Source: Streptococcus infantis (GTDB lineage Bacteria; Bacillota; Bacilli; Lactobacillales; Streptococcaceae). Taken from it: a stretch of DNA of 64,000 nucleotides. The translations under genes were made by a program, and so were the position numbers. Location of the stretch: contig NZ_JYOV01000003.1 of assembly GCF_000963255.1 (NCBI RefSeq), positions 124,001-188,000 on the forward strand. The letters run 5' to 3'. The stretch's first letter is position 1; every line of letters starts with the position of its first letter. The notes under the pieces were generated by a model, which was given only the letters and a program-made list of their open reading frames with translations, ran no database searches and was not told the DNA's origin. Positions 34,583 to 46,242 of this stretch are shown here, piece after piece.

Positions 34583-34612
34583 TTGAAAATGAAGAGACTA
34601 AAGTGGTAAAAT
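34583..34612 (+). promoter_or_regulatory. Promoter of dltXABCD
   Basis: TTGAAA (34583-34588), an 18-bp spacer and TAAAAT (34607-34612), about 70 bp before dltX. The remaining 34460-34580 stretch shows nothing recognisable. Confidence 0.7.
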
Positions 34613-34681
34613 GGGAACAAGAAAAAATAGTAAGTGTATATTTGCATAAAATTATTGAAAATTTACAAAAAGAAGTTAATT

Positions 34682-34813
34682 ATGGATAAAAAGAAACCAA
34701 TTTATGTTTTTTTAGGGCAAACGGTCCTGTATTTTATTGTTCTACTTGGTTTGCTTTACTTTTTTAGTTACCTAGGACAAAGTCAGGGAAGCTTTATTTA
34801 CAATGAATTTTAG
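34682..34813 (+). CDS. dltX: DltX, small membrane protein of D-alanylation
   Basis: A 43-residue protein (MDKKKPIYVFLGQTVLYFIV at its start) with one hydrophobic helix (about 7-30) and the conserved tail ending FIYNEF. DltX is the tiny gene preceding dltA in most Firmicutes. Its C-terminal motif takes part in passing D-alanine to DltD and lipoteichoic acid. It is often missed because of its size. It ends 20 nt before dltA and has an AGAAG SD. Confidence 0.93.
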   Translation: MDKKKPIYVFLGQTVLYFIVLLGLLYFFSYLGQSQGSFIYNEF

Positions 34814-34833
34814 TTTAAAGGAGAAAAATCATC

Positions 34834-36384
34834 GTGTCTAATAAGCCGATAAAAGATATGATTGAAGCGATTGAATATTTCGCCCAAACTCAACCTACCT
34901 TTCCAGTATACAATGTCTTAGGGCAAGAGCACACTTATGGTGATTTAAAGGCTGATTCAGATAGTTTGGCTGCAACCATTGATCAGCTAGGATTACCTGA
35001 AAAATCTCCAGTAGTCGTTTTTGGTGGTCAGGAGTATGAAATGTTGGCTACCTTTGTAGCTCTGACTAAGTCAGGACATGCCTATATCCCAATTGATAGC
35101 CATTCGGCCTTGGAGCGCGTGTCTGCCATTCTTGAAGTGGCTGAGCCAAGCTTGATCATTGCTATTTCAGAGTTTCCAATCGAAACCCCAGCTGCTCCAA
35201 TCATGTCCTTGGAGCAGGTGCGTGAAGCTTATGCGGCTCAAAAAGCTTATGATTTGCAGCATCCGGTCAAGGGGGATGATAACTATTACATCATCTTTAC
35301 ATCAGGGACAACTGGAAAACCAAAAGGGGTGCAAATTTCGCATGATAATTTGCTCAGCTTTACCAACTGGATGATTACGGACAAGGAATTTGCGACGCCA
35401 GATCGTCCACAAATGTTGGCGCAACCACCCTATTCTTTTGACTTGTCTGTCATGTACTGGGCACCGACCTTGGCTCTTGGAGGAACGCTTTTTGCCCTCC
35501 CATCAGCCATTACTCAAGACTTTAAGCAGCTCTTTGCGACTATCTTTTCACTTCCAATTTCTATCTGGACTTCAACACCATCTTTTGCAGATATGGCCAT
35601 GTTGTCTGAAGATTTCAATGCTGAAAAGATGCCAGGCATTACCCATTTTTACTTTGATGGGGAAGAGTTGACAGTTAAAACTGCTCAGAAATTGCGCGAG
35701 CGTTTTCCAAATGCGCGTATCATCAATGCTTACGGTCCAACGGAAGCAACAGTTGCTTTGTCAGCAGTTGCTGTTACAGATGAGATGTTGGTAACCTTGA
35801 AACGTCTTCCGATTGGTTACACGAAACCTGATTCACCAACCTTTATCATCGATGAAGAGGGCAATAAACTGCCAAATGGAGAACAAGGGGAGATCATCGT
35901 ATCTGGTCCAGCTGTTTCAAAAGGCTACATGAACAATCCTGAAAAAACAGCTGAAGCTTTCTTCGAATTTGAAGGTCTGCCAGCCTACCATACGGGAGAT
36001 GTCGGAAGCATGACGGATGAAGGTCTTCTTCTTTACGGTGGACGGATGGACTTCCAGATCAAGTTTAATGGCTATCGTATTGAACTAGAGGATGTCTCTC
36101 AAAACTTGAACAAATCCAAGTATGTTGAATCTGCTGTTGCAGTTCCACGTTACAACAAAGACCACAAGGTCCAAAATCTCTTGGCCTATGTTATCTTAAA
36201 AGATGGCGTCAAAGAACAATTTGAGCGCGAAATTGATATCACGAAAGCTATCAAGGAAGACTTGGAAGATATTATGATGTCTTACATGATGCCGTCTAAG
36301 TTCCTTTACAGAAAGGAATTGCCACTGACTCCAAATGGCAAGATTGATATCAAAGGATTAATTAACGAGGTGAATAATAGATGA
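34834..36384 (+). CDS. dltA: D-alanine--D-alanyl carrier protein ligase DltA
   Basis: A 516-residue adenylation enzyme that activates D-alanine and loads it onto DltC. The AMP-binding core [20 protein letters not shown] (about 151-170), the [13 protein letters not shown] motif near 300, the YHTGD hinge near 389, and the C-terminal catalytic lysine in [11 protein letters not shown] are all present. The start is GTG at 34834 with AAAGGAG. It overlaps dltB by 4 nt in the dltXABCD operon, which puts positive charge on teichoic acids and lowers sensitivity to cationic peptides and acid. Confidence 0.96.
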   Translation: MSNKPIKDMIEAIEYFAQTQPTFPVYNVLGQEHTYGDLKADSDSLAATIDQLGLPEKSPVVVFGGQEYEMLATFVALTKSGHAYIPIDSHSALERVSAILEVAEPSLIIAISEFPIETPAAPIMSLEQVREAYAAQKAYDLQHPVKGDDNYYIIFTSGTTGKPKGVQISHDNLLSFTNWMITDKEFATPDRPQMLAQPPYSFDLSVMYWAPTLALGGTLFALPSAITQDFKQLFATIFSLPISIWTSTPSFADMAMLSEDFNAEKMPGITHFYFDGEELTVKTAQKLRERFPNARIINAYGPTEATVALSAVAVTDEMLVTLKRLPIGYTKPDSPTFIIDEEGNKLPNGEQGEIIVSGPAVSKGYMNNPEKTAEAFFEFEGLPAYHTGDVGSMTDEGLLLYGGRMDFQIKFNGYRIELEDVSQNLNKSKYVESAVAVPRYNKDHKVQNLLAYVILKDGVKEQFEREIDITKAIKEDLEDIMMSYMMPSKFLYRKELPLTPNGKIDIKGLINEVNNR

Positions 36385-37625
36385 TGGATTTCCTGAAACA
36401 GCTGCCTCATATTGAGCCGTATGGGAATCCGCAGTACTTTTTGTACGTGATTACTGCTACCTTGCCAATCTTTATCGGACTTTTTTTCAAAAAACGCTTT
36501 GCCTGGTATGAAATACTGGTTAGTCTCTTCTTTATCGTTACCATGTTGACGGGTGGCAAGACCAATCAATTGGCTGCCTTAGGGATCTATCTAATCTGGC
36601 AAATCTTGTTGGTTCTTTTTTACAAGCAGTATCGAAAAATTCGAGATGGCAAATGGATTTTCTATCTCGTTAGTCTGTTGTCTTTGCTTCCAATCATATT
36701 TGTAAAGGCGCAAACAGCCATTAACGGAACACAATCCTTGCTGGGTTTTATCGGAATTTCTTATTTGACATTTCGTTCGGTGGGAATCATCATCGAACTT
36801 AGAGATGGAGTCATTAAGGATTTGAAGATGTGGGAGTATTTGCGTTTTCTTCTCTTTATGCCGACATTTTCAAGTGGTCCTATTGATCGTTTCAAACGTT
36901 TTAATGAAAATTATAAGACGATACCAGAGCGTGATGAGTTGCTAGATATGCTAGCCGAGTCCGTTCGGTATATCATGTGGGGATTTCTGTATAAATTTAT
37001 CCTAGCTCATATTTTAGGCGAGATTTTATTACCACCGCTAAAGAATTTAGCTCTACAAACAGGTGGCGTCTTTAACTATTATGTAGTGGCCATCATGTAC
37101 ACATTTGGTTTGGAGCTCTTCTTTGACTTTGCAGGTTACTCTATGTTTGCTCTAGCTATTTCAAATCTGATGGGGATTCGTAGTCCGATCAACTTCAACA
37201 AACCCTTTTTATCAAGGGATTTGAAGGAATTTTGGAATCGTTGGCACATGAGTTTATCATTCTGGTTCCGTGACTTTGTCTTTATGCGCATGGTCATGGT
37301 GATGACGAGAAAGAAGCTTTTTAAGAATCGAAATGTGACCTCAAGTGTCGCCTATATCCTGAACATGCTCCTTATGGGGTTCTGGCATGGGATAACTTGG
37401 TTTTACATCGCCTACGGACTCTTTCATGGAGTGGGCTTAGTCATTAATGATGCTTGGGTTCGAAAGAAAAAAACGCTCAATAAAGAACGTAAGAAAGCAG
37501 GGCAAGCTCCCTTGCCTGAGAATCGCTGGGTTCAGTTGCTTGGCATGGTGATAACCTTCCATGTCGTGATGATTTCATTCTTAATCTTCTCTGGATTTTT
37601 GAATGATTTATGGTTTAAAAAATAA
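36381..37625 (+). CDS. dltB: D-alanyl transferase DltB (MBOAT family)
   Basis: A 414-residue multi-span membrane O-acyltransferase with about 11 helices. The MBOAT catalytic His is in [19 protein letters not shown] (about 331-350), and [16 protein letters not shown] and [18 protein letters not shown] segments are conserved. It moves D-alanine across the membrane from DltC towards lipoteichoic acid. It overlaps dltA by 4 nt and dltC follows 13 nt later. Confidence 0.96.
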   Translation: MMDFLKQLPHIEPYGNPQYFLYVITATLPIFIGLFFKKRFAWYEILVSLFFIVTMLTGGKTNQLAALGIYLIWQILLVLFYKQYRKIRDGKWIFYLVSLLSLLPIIFVKAQTAINGTQSLLGFIGISYLTFRSVGIIIELRDGVIKDLKMWEYLRFLLFMPTFSSGPIDRFKRFNENYKTIPERDELLDMLAESVRYIMWGFLYKFILAHILGEILLPPLKNLALQTGGVFNYYVVAIMYTFGLELFFDFAGYSMFALAISNLMGIRSPINFNKPFLSRDLKEFWNRWHMSLSFWFRDFVFMRMVMVMTRKKLFKNRNVTSSVAYILNMLLMGFWHGITWFYIAYGLFHGVGLVINDAWVRKKKTLNKERKKAGQAPLPENRWVQLLGMVITFHVVMISFLIFSGFLNDLWFKK

Positions 37626-37635
37626 AAGGAATTAA

Positions 37636-39139
<1,504 letters not shown>

Positions 39140-39149
39140 TATAGAAAAG

Positions 39150-39181
39150 GAGTTTGAACTTTTTGTTCAGACTTTTTTTAT
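39150..39181 (+). terminator. Terminator of dltXABCD
   Basis: GTTTGAAC (39152-39159) pairs with GTTCAGAC (39165-39172), T7 tail. Confidence 0.88.
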
Positions 39182-39218
39182 GAAATGTCGGATAGGTTAC
39201 CTTCAAAAAGGTTAAAAG

Positions 39219-39247
39219 TTTAAAAATGATGCTAAATAGCGTATAAT
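39219..39247 (+). promoter_or_regulatory. Promoter of nt5e
   Basis: TTTAAA, a 17-bp spacer and TATAAT (39242-39247). It overlaps the ATG at 39246 of the longest frame, so the start is 39279. Confidence 0.8.
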
Positions 39248-39278
39248 GGTAAAAGAAAGAAGAGAAAGGGATTTCAAT

Positions 39279-41468
39279 ATGAATAAACGTTTTTTGTTGC
39301 CTGTGCTATCGACAGCCCTATTAGCTCCAGCCTTTTTAGCTGGACAAGTCTATGCTGAAGAAAATACTAGTTCTTCAGAAGCTACAGAAGTTGTGAGCAC
39401 TACAGAAGCACCAGTAGTGACAGCGACTCCTGAGGTTGTTACAAGTCCGGCAACGCCAGTTGAAGAGGCTGCACCTCAAAAAGAAGAAGCAGATACTGTT
39501 ATCTTGCATACTAATGACGTGCATGGTCGTATTGTAGAAGAAAAGGGAGTAATCGGAGATGCCAAACTCGCAACGGTTATTGAGAAGGAGCGAGAAAAGA
39601 GCGATCAAACGACTCTAGTAGTAGATGCAGGCGATGCCTTCCAAGGTTTACCGATTTCAAACTCTACAAAGGGTGAAGCACGTGCCAAAATCTTAAACGA
39701 GATGGGTTATGATGCTATGGCTGTAGGAAATCATGAGTTCGACTTTGGACTTGATGAAGTTAAAAAATACAAAGAAATTTTGAACTTCCCATTGCTCAGC
39801 TCAAACACTTATGTCAATGGCGCTCGTCTATTTGAAGCGGCAACAATTGTTGATAAGAACAAGGATGTTGCAGGTGATGAATTTGTCGTTATCGGTGTGA
39901 CAACGCCTGAAACAGCTACCAAGACCCACCCTAAAAATGTCAAAGGTGTAACCTTTACAGAACCTATTGCAGAGGTTAACAAGGTTATCGAAGAAATTCA
40001 AGCTAAAGCCTTGGCAGAAGGCAAAGACTACAAACACTATGTTGTCCTTGCTCACTTGGGAGTTGATACAACAACGCCAGTAGAATGGCGCGGTTCAACA
40101 CTTGCAGAAGCACTTTCAAAAAATCCTCTTTTGAAAGGTAAGCGTGTCACTGTTATTGATGGTCACTCTCATACAGTAGAATCGACTACTTATGGTGACA
40201 ATGTAACATACAACCAGACAGGAAGCTATCTCCATAACGTTGGTAAAATCACTTACAAATCTCGCCAATTATTGGGAAATCCTTCACTCATTGCAGCTGC
40301 AGATGCTAAGAAATTGGAAGCTAATCCAAAAATTGAAAAACTTGTCAAGGATATCAAACAAAAGTATGACGCTGAAAATGCTATAGAAGTTGTTTCAAAT
40401 AGCCCAGTTGAATTGAACGGTGATCGTGAAAATGTCCGTGTCCGCGAGACAAACCTTGGAAATGTCGTAGCGGATTCTCTCTACCAGTATGGTCAAACAG
40501 GATTTAGTCATCCAACAGATATCGCTGTGACAAATGGTGGTGGCTTGCGTGAAACGATTTCCAAAGATAAGCCAATTACAAAAGGAAATGTCATTGCAGT
40601 CTTGCCATTTGGAAACACAATCTCACAAATTCAAGTAACTGGTCAGCAAGTTCTGGATTTGTTTGAAAAATCTCTCGGCTCTATCTTGCAGGTTGATAAG
40701 GCAGGAAAAACTGTCTTGGATGAAAATGGTCAACCATTGCTAGAACCAAGTGGTGGATTCTTACAGATTTCAGGAGCCAAGGTCTACTACGATACAAACC
40801 TAGTCGCAGGTAAACGCGTCTTGGCTATTCAAGTGAAGAATCGTGCAACTGGTCTTTATGAAAAACTAGATTTGGCGAAAATCTACTACCTAGCAACCAA
40901 TGACTTCCTTGCAGCAGGTGGTGACGGTTATACCATGCTTGGTGGTGCTAGAGAAGAAGGTCCTTCAATGGATGCTGCCTTTGAAGACTATCTCAAAACA
41001 GCTGATTTGACTCAGTATGAAAAGGTAAATCCAAATTCACGCACGATTTCTGTGGATTCAAAAACATTTAAACTGCCAGAAGATCAAGGTAAAGAGCAAG
41101 ATCCAGCTAAACCAGAAAAAGATACAGCAATAACTCCTACTCAACCAGGAAAAAATCAGGGAACAACTCCGGCTAAATCAGGAAATGATGCAACTAAGCC
41201 AGGAAAAACTCAAGAGACAACTCCAGTTAAATCGGAGCAAGATTCAGCAACAAAAACAACTCCATCAGGGAAAAATCAGGGAACAACTCCTGCTCAAACA
41301 TCTACTGTAAAAGTTGATTATAAGGTTGCAGATCAGTTTGCTAACAAGACAGTTGTATCAGAAAAATTACTTCCAAATACGGGTAGTGAACAATCTATTT
41401 TCATGATGCTATTGGGTATGATTCTTGGAGTGACTGCCCTCTGGACTAGTCGTAAACAAGAAAAATAA
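39279..41468 (+). CDS. nt5e: LPXTG-anchored surface 5'-nucleotidase
   Basis: A 729-residue wall-anchored ectoenzyme. Signal peptide 1-27 (cleavage after VYA), a Thr/Glu-rich linker, a metallophosphatase domain (about 70-340; HTNDVHGR, GDAFQGLP, GNHEFDFG, DGHSH), and a 5'-nucleotidase C-terminal domain (about 370-590; NGGGLRETI, AAGGDGYTMLGG). Imperfect PGKNQGTTPAKSG-type repeats (about 608-690) span the wall and LPNTG with a helix and basic tail ends it. Orthologues in S. sanguinis and S. suis release adenosine from ATP/AMP, damping host immunity. SD AAAGGGAT. Confidence 0.93.
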   Translation: MNKRFLLPVLSTALLAPAFLAGQVYAEENTSSSEATEVVSTTEAPVVTATPEVVTSPATPVEEAAPQKEEADTVILHTNDVHGRIVEEKGVIGDAKLATVIEKEREKSDQTTLVVDAGDAFQGLPISNSTKGEARAKILNEMGYDAMAVGNHEFDFGLDEVKKYKEILNFPLLSSNTYVNGARLFEAATIVDKNKDVAGDEFVVIGVTTPETATKTHPKNVKGVTFTEPIAEVNKVIEEIQAKALAEGKDYKHYVVLAHLGVDTTTPVEWRGSTLAEALSKNPLLKGKRVTVIDGHSHTVESTTYGDNVTYNQTGSYLHNVGKITYKSRQLLGNPSLIAAADAKKLEANPKIEKLVKDIKQKYDAENAIEVVSNSPVELNGDRENVRVRETNLGNVVADSLYQYGQTGFSHPTDIAVTNGGGLRETISKDKPITKGNVIAVLPFGNTISQIQVTGQQVLDLFEKSLGSILQVDKAGKTVLDENGQPLLEPSGGFLQISGAKVYYDTNLVAGKRVLAIQVKNRATGLYEKLDLAKIYYLATNDFLAAGGDGYTMLGGAREEGPSMDAAFEDYLKTADLTQYEKVNPNSRTISVDSKTFKLPEDQGKEQDPAKPEKDTAITPTQPGKNQGTTPAKSGNDATKPGKTQETTPVKSEQDSATKTTPSGKNQGTTPAQTSTVKVDYKVADQFANKTVVSEKLLPNTGSEQSIFMMLLGMILGVTALWTSRKQEK

Positions 41469-41475
41469 TTCTACA

Positions 41476-41509
41476 AGATGAAAACATATCAGGTGTTTTC
41501 ATCTTTTTT
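41476..41509 (+). terminator. Terminator of nt5e
   Basis: GATGAAAACA pairs with TGTTTTCATC (loop TATCAGG), T6. Confidence 0.93.
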
Positions 41510-41549
41510 CTTGACTCCTTGCTTGGATGTGATATACTTAACTAGTAAA
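41510..41549 (+). promoter_or_regulatory. adc operon promoter with AdcR box
   Basis: TTGACT (41510-41515), a 17-bp spacer and TATACT (41533-41538). Overlapping the -10 is TTAACTAGTAAA (41538-41549), one base off the AdcR consensus TTAACNNGTTAA. Zinc-loaded AdcR bound there would block transcription. Confidence 0.85.
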
Positions 41550-41606
41550 GGAATGGTGTGGAAACCTTGTATTTATAGAAATTCTGTTCTGAGAAAGGAG
41601 CAAATC

Positions 41607-42047
41607 ATGAGACAGTTGGCAAAAGATATCGATCAATTTTTAAATGAGATTATCCTAAAAGCTGAAAATCAGCATGAAATTCTCATTGGTCATTGTACCA
41701 GTGATGTAGCCTTGACCAATACCCAGGAGCATATTCTCATGCTTTTATCAGAGGAGTCGCTCACCAACTCTGAGTTGGCGCGTCGTCTCAATGTCAGTCA
41801 AGCTGCCGTTACAAAGGCTATCAAATCCCTGGTTAAGGAGGGAATGTTAGAAACGTCTAAGGACCCTAAGGATGCTCGCGTTGTCTTCTATCAATTGACA
41901 GACTTGGCTCGACCTATTGCTGAGGAACACCACCATCATCATGAACATACCCTCTCAACTTATGAGCAGGTTGCCACTCAGTTTACACCAAACGAACAAA
42001 AAATTATCCAGCGGTTTTTAACTGCTTTAGTAGGAGAAATCAAGTAA
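41607..42047 (+). CDS. adcR: Zinc-responsive repressor AdcR (MarR family)
   Basis: A 146-residue winged-helix repressor. [24 protein letters not shown] (quoted in part) near 58-75; zinc ligands are expected among H42 (IGHC), E24 and the His-rich [10 protein letters not shown] (about 107-116). With zinc bound it represses adcRCBA. The start is ATG 41607 with GAAAGGAG; the longer frame from 41478 runs through the terminator and promoter. It overlaps adcC by 1 nt. Confidence 0.95.
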   Translation: MRQLAKDIDQFLNEIILKAENQHEILIGHCTSDVALTNTQEHILMLLSEESLTNSELARRLNVSQAAVTKAIKSLVKEGMLETSKDPKDARVVFYQLTDLARPIAEEHHHHHEHTLSTYEQVATQFTPNEQKIIQRFLTALVGEIK

Positions 42048-42751
42048 TGAGATACATCACAGTAGAGGATTTGTCCTTCTATTATGACAAGGAACCTGTG
42101 CTTGAGCATATCAATTACAGTGTTGATAGTGGGGAATTTGTCACCCTTACTGGGGAAAATGGAGCAGCCAAGACAACGCTAATCAAGGCTAGTCTTGGAA
42201 TTCTTCAACCACGAATTGGGAAAGTAACCATCTCAAAGACAAATATTCATGGGAAAAAGCTAAGAATCGCCTATCTTCCCCAGCAGATCGCCAGTTTTAA
42301 TGCGGGCTTTCCAAGTACCGTTTATGAATTTGTCAAATCAGGTCGCTACCCAAGAAAGGGCTGGTTCCGTCGTTTGAATGCTCACGACGAAGAACACATC
42401 AAGGCTAGTTTAAACTCAGTTGGCATGTGGGAACATCGGGATAAACGCATTGGCTCTCTCTCTGGTGGGCAAAAGCAAAGAGCGGTCATTGCACGTATGT
42501 TTGCTTCAGATCCAGATATCTTTATCTTGGATGAGCCGACAACAGGGATGGATGCAGGTACCAAGAATGAATTTTATGAACTCATGCACCATAGTGCCCA
42601 CCATCATGGCAAGGCTGTTTTGATGATTACTCACGATCCTGAAGAAGTCAAGGATTACGCAGATCGCAATATCCACCTTGTCCGTGACCAAGATTCGCCA
42701 TGGCGTTGTTTCAATGTCCATGAAAATGATCAGGAGGTGGACCATGTTTAA
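42047..42751 (+). CDS. adcC: Zinc ABC transporter ATP-binding protein AdcC
   Basis: A 234-residue ATPase powering zinc uptake through AdcB. Signature LSGGQKQRA, Walker [13 protein letters not shown] and switch His (MITHDPEEV) are normal. Walker A reads GENGAAKTT, with Ala where Gly is usual (GxxGxGKT). I recall the same residue in pneumococcal AdcC, so it is probably a subfamily trait rather than damage. It overlaps adcB by 8 nt. Confidence 0.94.
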   Translation: MRYITVEDLSFYYDKEPVLEHINYSVDSGEFVTLTGENGAAKTTLIKASLGILQPRIGKVTISKTNIHGKKLRIAYLPQQIASFNAGFPSTVYEFVKSGRYPRKGWFRRLNAHDEEHIKASLNSVGMWEHRDKRIGSLSGGQKQRAVIARMFASDPDIFILDEPTTGMDAGTKNEFYELMHHSAHHHGKAVLMITHDPEEVKDYADRNIHLVRDQDSPWRCFNVHENDQEVDHV

Positions 42752-43550
42752 TCTATTGTCTTATGATTTTATGCAGCGGGCCTTTTTGGCTGTTATTGCC
42801 ATGAGTCTCTTCTCACCAGTGCTTGGGACCTTCCTTATCTTGCGTCGTCAAAGTCTCATGAGTGATACACTGAGTCACGTATCGCTATCAGGTGTGGCCT
42901 TTGGTTTGGTTTTAGGGATTTCTCCGACCATCTCGACTATTGCTATTGTCTTGATTGCGGCGGTCTTTCTTGAATATCTCCGCACGGTTTACAAGAGCTT
43001 TATGGAGATTGGAACAGCTATCCTCATGTCAACAGGTCTTGCGGTTTCACTCATTGTTATGAGTAAGGGTAAGAGCTCTAGCTCGATGAGTTTGGACCAA
43101 TATCTGTTTGGTTCTATTGTGACCATCAGTCAAGAACAGGTAATTGGACTCTTTGTCATTGCAGCAATTGTATTGGTTTTAACCTTCCTCTTTTTAAGAC
43201 CTATGTACATCTTAACTTTTGACGAGGACACAGCTTTTGTAGATGGCCTTCCAGTGCGTACCATGTCTATCCTCTTTAACATGGTAACGGGTGTAGCTAT
43301 CGCTCTCATGATCCCAGCTGCGGGAGCACTTTTGGTATCGACTATCATGGTCCTACCAGCTAGTATCGCTTTGCGTTTAGGGAAAAACTTTAGTTCGGTG
43401 ATGATTCTTGCCAGCGTTATTGGTTTTCTAGGTATGGTAGCAGGACTTTATATTTCCTACTATGCAGAGACACCGCCTAGTGCAAGTATTACCATAATCT
43501 TTGTAGTTGTCTTTTTGTTAGTCAGCTTACTCAAACGTTTTATAAAATAG
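42744..43550 (+). CDS. adcB: Zinc ABC transporter permease AdcB
   Basis: A 268-residue ABC-3 family permease with eight to nine hydrophobic helices. The [20 protein letters not shown] segment (about 35-54) is the ATPase-contact and metal-pathway region. It transports zinc delivered by AdcA. The start is ATG 42744 after AGGAGGTGG; the longer frame from 42678 lies inside adcC. adcA follows 9 nt downstream. Confidence 0.94.
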   Translation: MFNLLSYDFMQRAFLAVIAMSLFSPVLGTFLILRRQSLMSDTLSHVSLSGVAFGLVLGISPTISTIAIVLIAAVFLEYLRTVYKSFMEIGTAILMSTGLAVSLIVMSKGKSSSSMSLDQYLFGSIVTISQEQVIGLFVIAAIVLVLTFLFLRPMYILTFDEDTAFVDGLPVRTMSILFNMVTGVAIALMIPAAGALLVSTIMVLPASIALRLGKNFSSVMILASVIGFLGMVAGLYISYYAETPPSASITIIFVVVFLLVSLLKRFIK

Positions 43551-43559
43551 GAGAAAGAA

Positions 43560-45062
43560 ATGAAAAAACTAGGCCTACTTTTGGCAAGTCTTGTGACAGT
43601 TTTCCTGGTAGCTTGTTCCAATCAAAAACAAGCAGACGGGAAATTAAATATCGTTACAACTTTCTATCCTGTCTACGAATTTACCAAGCAAGTAGCAGGA
43701 GATACAGCCAATGTCGAGCTCTTGATTGGGGCAGGGACAGAACCACATGATTATGAACCATCGCCTAAGGCAGTTGCTAAAATCCAAGATGCTGATGCCT
43801 TTGTTTATGAAAATGAGAACATGGAAACATGGGTTCCCAAGCTTTTAGATTCACTAGATGCGAAAAAAGTAAAAACAATCAAGGCTACTGGAGATATGTT
43901 GCTTCTTCCAGGTAGTGAAGAAGAGGAAGACCATGACCATGGCGAAGAAGGCCATCATCACGAGTATGATCCTCACGTATGGTTGTCTCCTGCGCGTGCC
44001 ATTAAGCTTGTAGAGCACATTCGTGACAGTTTATCAGCTGACTATCCTGATAAAAAAGCAACCTTTGAGCAAAATGCAGCTGCCTATATCGAGAAATTAC
44101 AAGCTCTGGATAAGGCCTATACTGAAGGACTTTCTAGTGCTAAACAAAAGAGTTTTGTGACTCAACACGCGGCCTTTCGTTACTTAGCTTTAGACTACGG
44201 ACTCAATCAAGTTTCTATCTCAGGTCTTTCCCCAGATGCGGAGCCTTCAGCAAGCCGCTTGGCAGAATTGACCGAATATATCAAGAAAAACAAGATTTCT
44301 TATATCTACTTTGAAGAAAATGCTTCACAAGCTCTAGCTAATACTCTTTCAAAAGAAACAGGAGTTAAGTTAGACGTTCTGAATCCTCTGGAAAGCTTGA
44401 CTGAAGAGGACATGAAGGCCGGTGAGAACTATATCTCTGTCATGGAGAAAAATCTCAAGGCCCTCAAGCAAACAACTGATCAGGCTGGGGCAGAAATTGA
44501 ACCAGAAAAAGCCGAGGAAACTAAAACCGTTCAAAATGGTTACTTTGAGGATGCAGATGTTAAGGATCGCACCTTGAGTGATTATGCTGGTAACTGGCAG
44601 TCTGTTTATCCTTTCCTTGAAAATGGGACTCTAGATCAAGTCTTTGACTACAAGGCTAAATTGACTGGTAAAATGACCAAGGATGAATACAAAGCCTACT
44701 ATCAAAAAGGCTATCAAACCGATGTATCTAAGATTAATATAACGGATAATACTATGGAATTCATCCAAGGTGACCAAAGTAAGAAATATACATACAAGTA
44801 TGTCGGCAAGAAAATTTTGACTTATAAGAAAGGGAATCGAGGAGTTCGTTATCTCTTTGAAGCGACAGATGCGGATGCTGGACAATTTAAGTATGTTCAG
44901 TTTAGCGACCACAATATCGCTCCAGTCAAGGCAGAACATTTCCATATCTTTTTTGGAGGTGCTAGCCAGGAAGCCCTCTTTGAAGAAATGGATAACTGGG
45001 CAACCTACTATCCAGATGGCTTATCTGGTCAAGAAATCGCCCAAGAAATGCTGGCTCATTAA
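43560..45062 (+). CDS. adcA: Zinc-binding lipoprotein AdcA (ZnuA-ZinT fusion)
   Basis: A 500-residue lipoprotein (lipobox LVAC, Cys 20). The N-terminal ZnuA-type domain (about 25-310) has EPHDYEPSP, a His/Asp/Glu-rich zinc loop (EEEDHDHGEEGHHHE, about 120-135), and DPHVWLSP. The C-terminal ZinT domain (about 325-500) begins GYFEDADVKDRTLSDYAG and ends with HFHIFFG and WATYYP. Two zinc-capturing domains in one chain are usual for streptococcal AdcA and help in zinc scarcity. Last gene of the operon. Confidence 0.96.
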   Translation: MKKLGLLLASLVTVFLVACSNQKQADGKLNIVTTFYPVYEFTKQVAGDTANVELLIGAGTEPHDYEPSPKAVAKIQDADAFVYENENMETWVPKLLDSLDAKKVKTIKATGDMLLLPGSEEEEDHDHGEEGHHHEYDPHVWLSPARAIKLVEHIRDSLSADYPDKKATFEQNAAAYIEKLQALDKAYTEGLSSAKQKSFVTQHAAFRYLALDYGLNQVSISGLSPDAEPSASRLAELTEYIKKNKISYIYFEENASQALANTLSKETGVKLDVLNPLESLTEEDMKAGENYISVMEKNLKALKQTTDQAGAEIEPEKAEETKTVQNGYFEDADVKDRTLSDYAGNWQSVYPFLENGTLDQVFDYKAKLTGKMTKDEYKAYYQKGYQTDVSKINITDNTMEFIQGDQSKKYTYKYVGKKILTYKKGNRGVRYLFEATDADAGQFKYVQFSDHNIAPVKAEHFHIFFGGASQEALFEEMDNWATYYPDGLSGQEIAQEMLAH

Positions 45063-45078
45063 GATACGATTCACATGA

Positions 45079-45135
45079 TAAAAGCGAACAGGAAAGTTTT
45101 CTGGTTATCAGAATCCTCTCTTGTCCGCTTTTTTG
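45079..45135. terminator. Bidirectional terminator between adcA and the acid phosphatase gene
   Basis: AAAAGCG.ACA pairs with TTGTCCGCTTTT around a long loop with internal pairing; A-rich on the left and T6 on the right, so it can serve both converging genes. Confidence 0.8.
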
Positions 45136-45204
45136 AGTTTTGTCAGTTAAAGAGCTTTTGCACTTCTTTTTGTACTTATGGCCTTATTGAATACCAAGTT
45201 TTCA

Positions 45205-46062
45205 TTACTTGTCAAAGCCTTGTAAAGCCTTTTCGCGTTCTTCTACTTGTCCCTTGGCATCTAGTTTATTACCACCGTAAACTGCTGTTTCCCATGATCC
45301 ATACATTGGATTTGGGAAGATGATGAATTTTTCACCAAATTCTTTTTGCAATTCTTCAAGTTGTTTGTCACGATCAGCTTCAGAAGTCTTAGAAAATTCT
45401 GCAAAGTCTACAAGGTTATCACCAAATAGTAACACAAGATTTGTCTTTTCTTGAACCGCTTGTCGACGACCTTCTTTGGATTTCACACCACTTTCTAGGA
45501 ACATGAGGTGATCACGTCCTTGTACAGGAATACCTTCGCTTTCTAGATTTTTAATGGTAGCATCTACTTGGTCGACTGAACGGTCAGAAATATAGTAGAT
45601 TTGGACACCGTTTTGATCGGCAAACTGAAGAAAATCTTTAGCACCTGGGACGGCTTTTGCTGCAGCTTTTTGGACCCAAACATCCCAATTTTCAGGTGTG
45701 AATGCTGTTCCATCTTTGACATTTTGAACTTGATAAGGACTGTTATCTAGGACCGTTTCGTCCAAGTCCAAAACAATCGAATAAGGCTTGTCTGATTCTG
45801 TTTTCAGTAATTCCTTTAGACGATCTGTAGCAACATTATAACCTTGTAGATACAAGGCTTTTGTTTCGGCCGCTTTTTGATACCAGAGAGTTGACATGGT
45901 ATTTTCTCTAGACCGTAGTTGGTCGTAAGTCATTGTAATCTGATTGTCAGATGAGTTATTAGCGGATGTTTGTGTTTCTGTGGATTTTGTGGCGCAGCTG
46001 GTCAATAAGATGACAGATGCAAGTGCAGAAACGATTGTAACAGTGGTTTTAGCTGTTTTCAT
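45205..46062 (-). CDS. HAD superfamily (subfamily IIIB) acid phosphatase lipoprotein
   Basis: A 285-residue lipoprotein (signal helix, lipobox LLTSC at about Cys 23). The HAD motif VLDLDETVLDNSPY (about 97-110) is that of class C acid phosphatases like lipoprotein e(P4); later YISDRS and LFGDNLVDF supply motifs II-IV. It likely dephosphorylates nucleotides or phosphosugars outside the cell, which fits with the nearby surface 5'-nucleotidase. The start is ATG 46062 with AGGAGA; the ATG at 46089 lacks an SD. Confidence 0.9.
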   Translation of the reverse strand: MKTAKTTVTIVSALASVILLTSCATKSTETQTSANNSSDNQITMTYDQLRSRENTMSTLWYQKAAETKALYLQGYNVATDRLKELLKTESDKPYSIVLDLDETVLDNSPYQVQNVKDGTAFTPENWDVWVQKAAAKAVPGAKDFLQFADQNGVQIYYISDRSVDQVDATIKNLESEGIPVQGRDHLMFLESGVKSKEGRRQAVQEKTNLVLLFGDNLVDFAEFSKTSEADRDKQLEELQKEFGEKFIIFPNPMYGSWETAVYGGNKLDAKGQVEEREKALQGFDK

Positions 46063-46093
46063 AAAATGTCTCCTGTCTATTAATTTCAATAAC

Positions 46094-46122
46094 AGTATAG
46101 CATGAGGGAATAGTTAAGGCAA
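46094..46122 (-). promoter_or_regulatory. Promoter of the acid phosphatase gene
   Basis: On the minus strand TTGCCT (46117-46122), a 17-bp spacer and TATACT (46094-46099). Confidence 0.85.
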
Positions 46123-46207
46123 GCGTTTTCCTAAATATGGACTTGATTTTTCAAAGAAAGATGTAGATAATTAACGGATTAGAGGAAGAGAAAAATATTT
46201 TAAAACC

Positions 46208-46236
46208 TTGAAAAATCTAGCTAAATAGGGTATAAT
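46208..46236 (+). promoter_or_regulatory. Promoter of rpoBC
   Basis: TTGAAA (46208-46213), a 17-bp spacer and TATAAT (46231-46236). The RNA start near 46243 gives a 250-nt leader. Confidence 0.88.
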
Positions 46237-46242
46237 ATAAAT

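Noticed and set aside
41478-41606. N-terminal extension of AdcR
   Set aside because: It spans the nt5e terminator and the adc promoter and operator; ATG 41607 has a good SD and gives the usual 146 residues.
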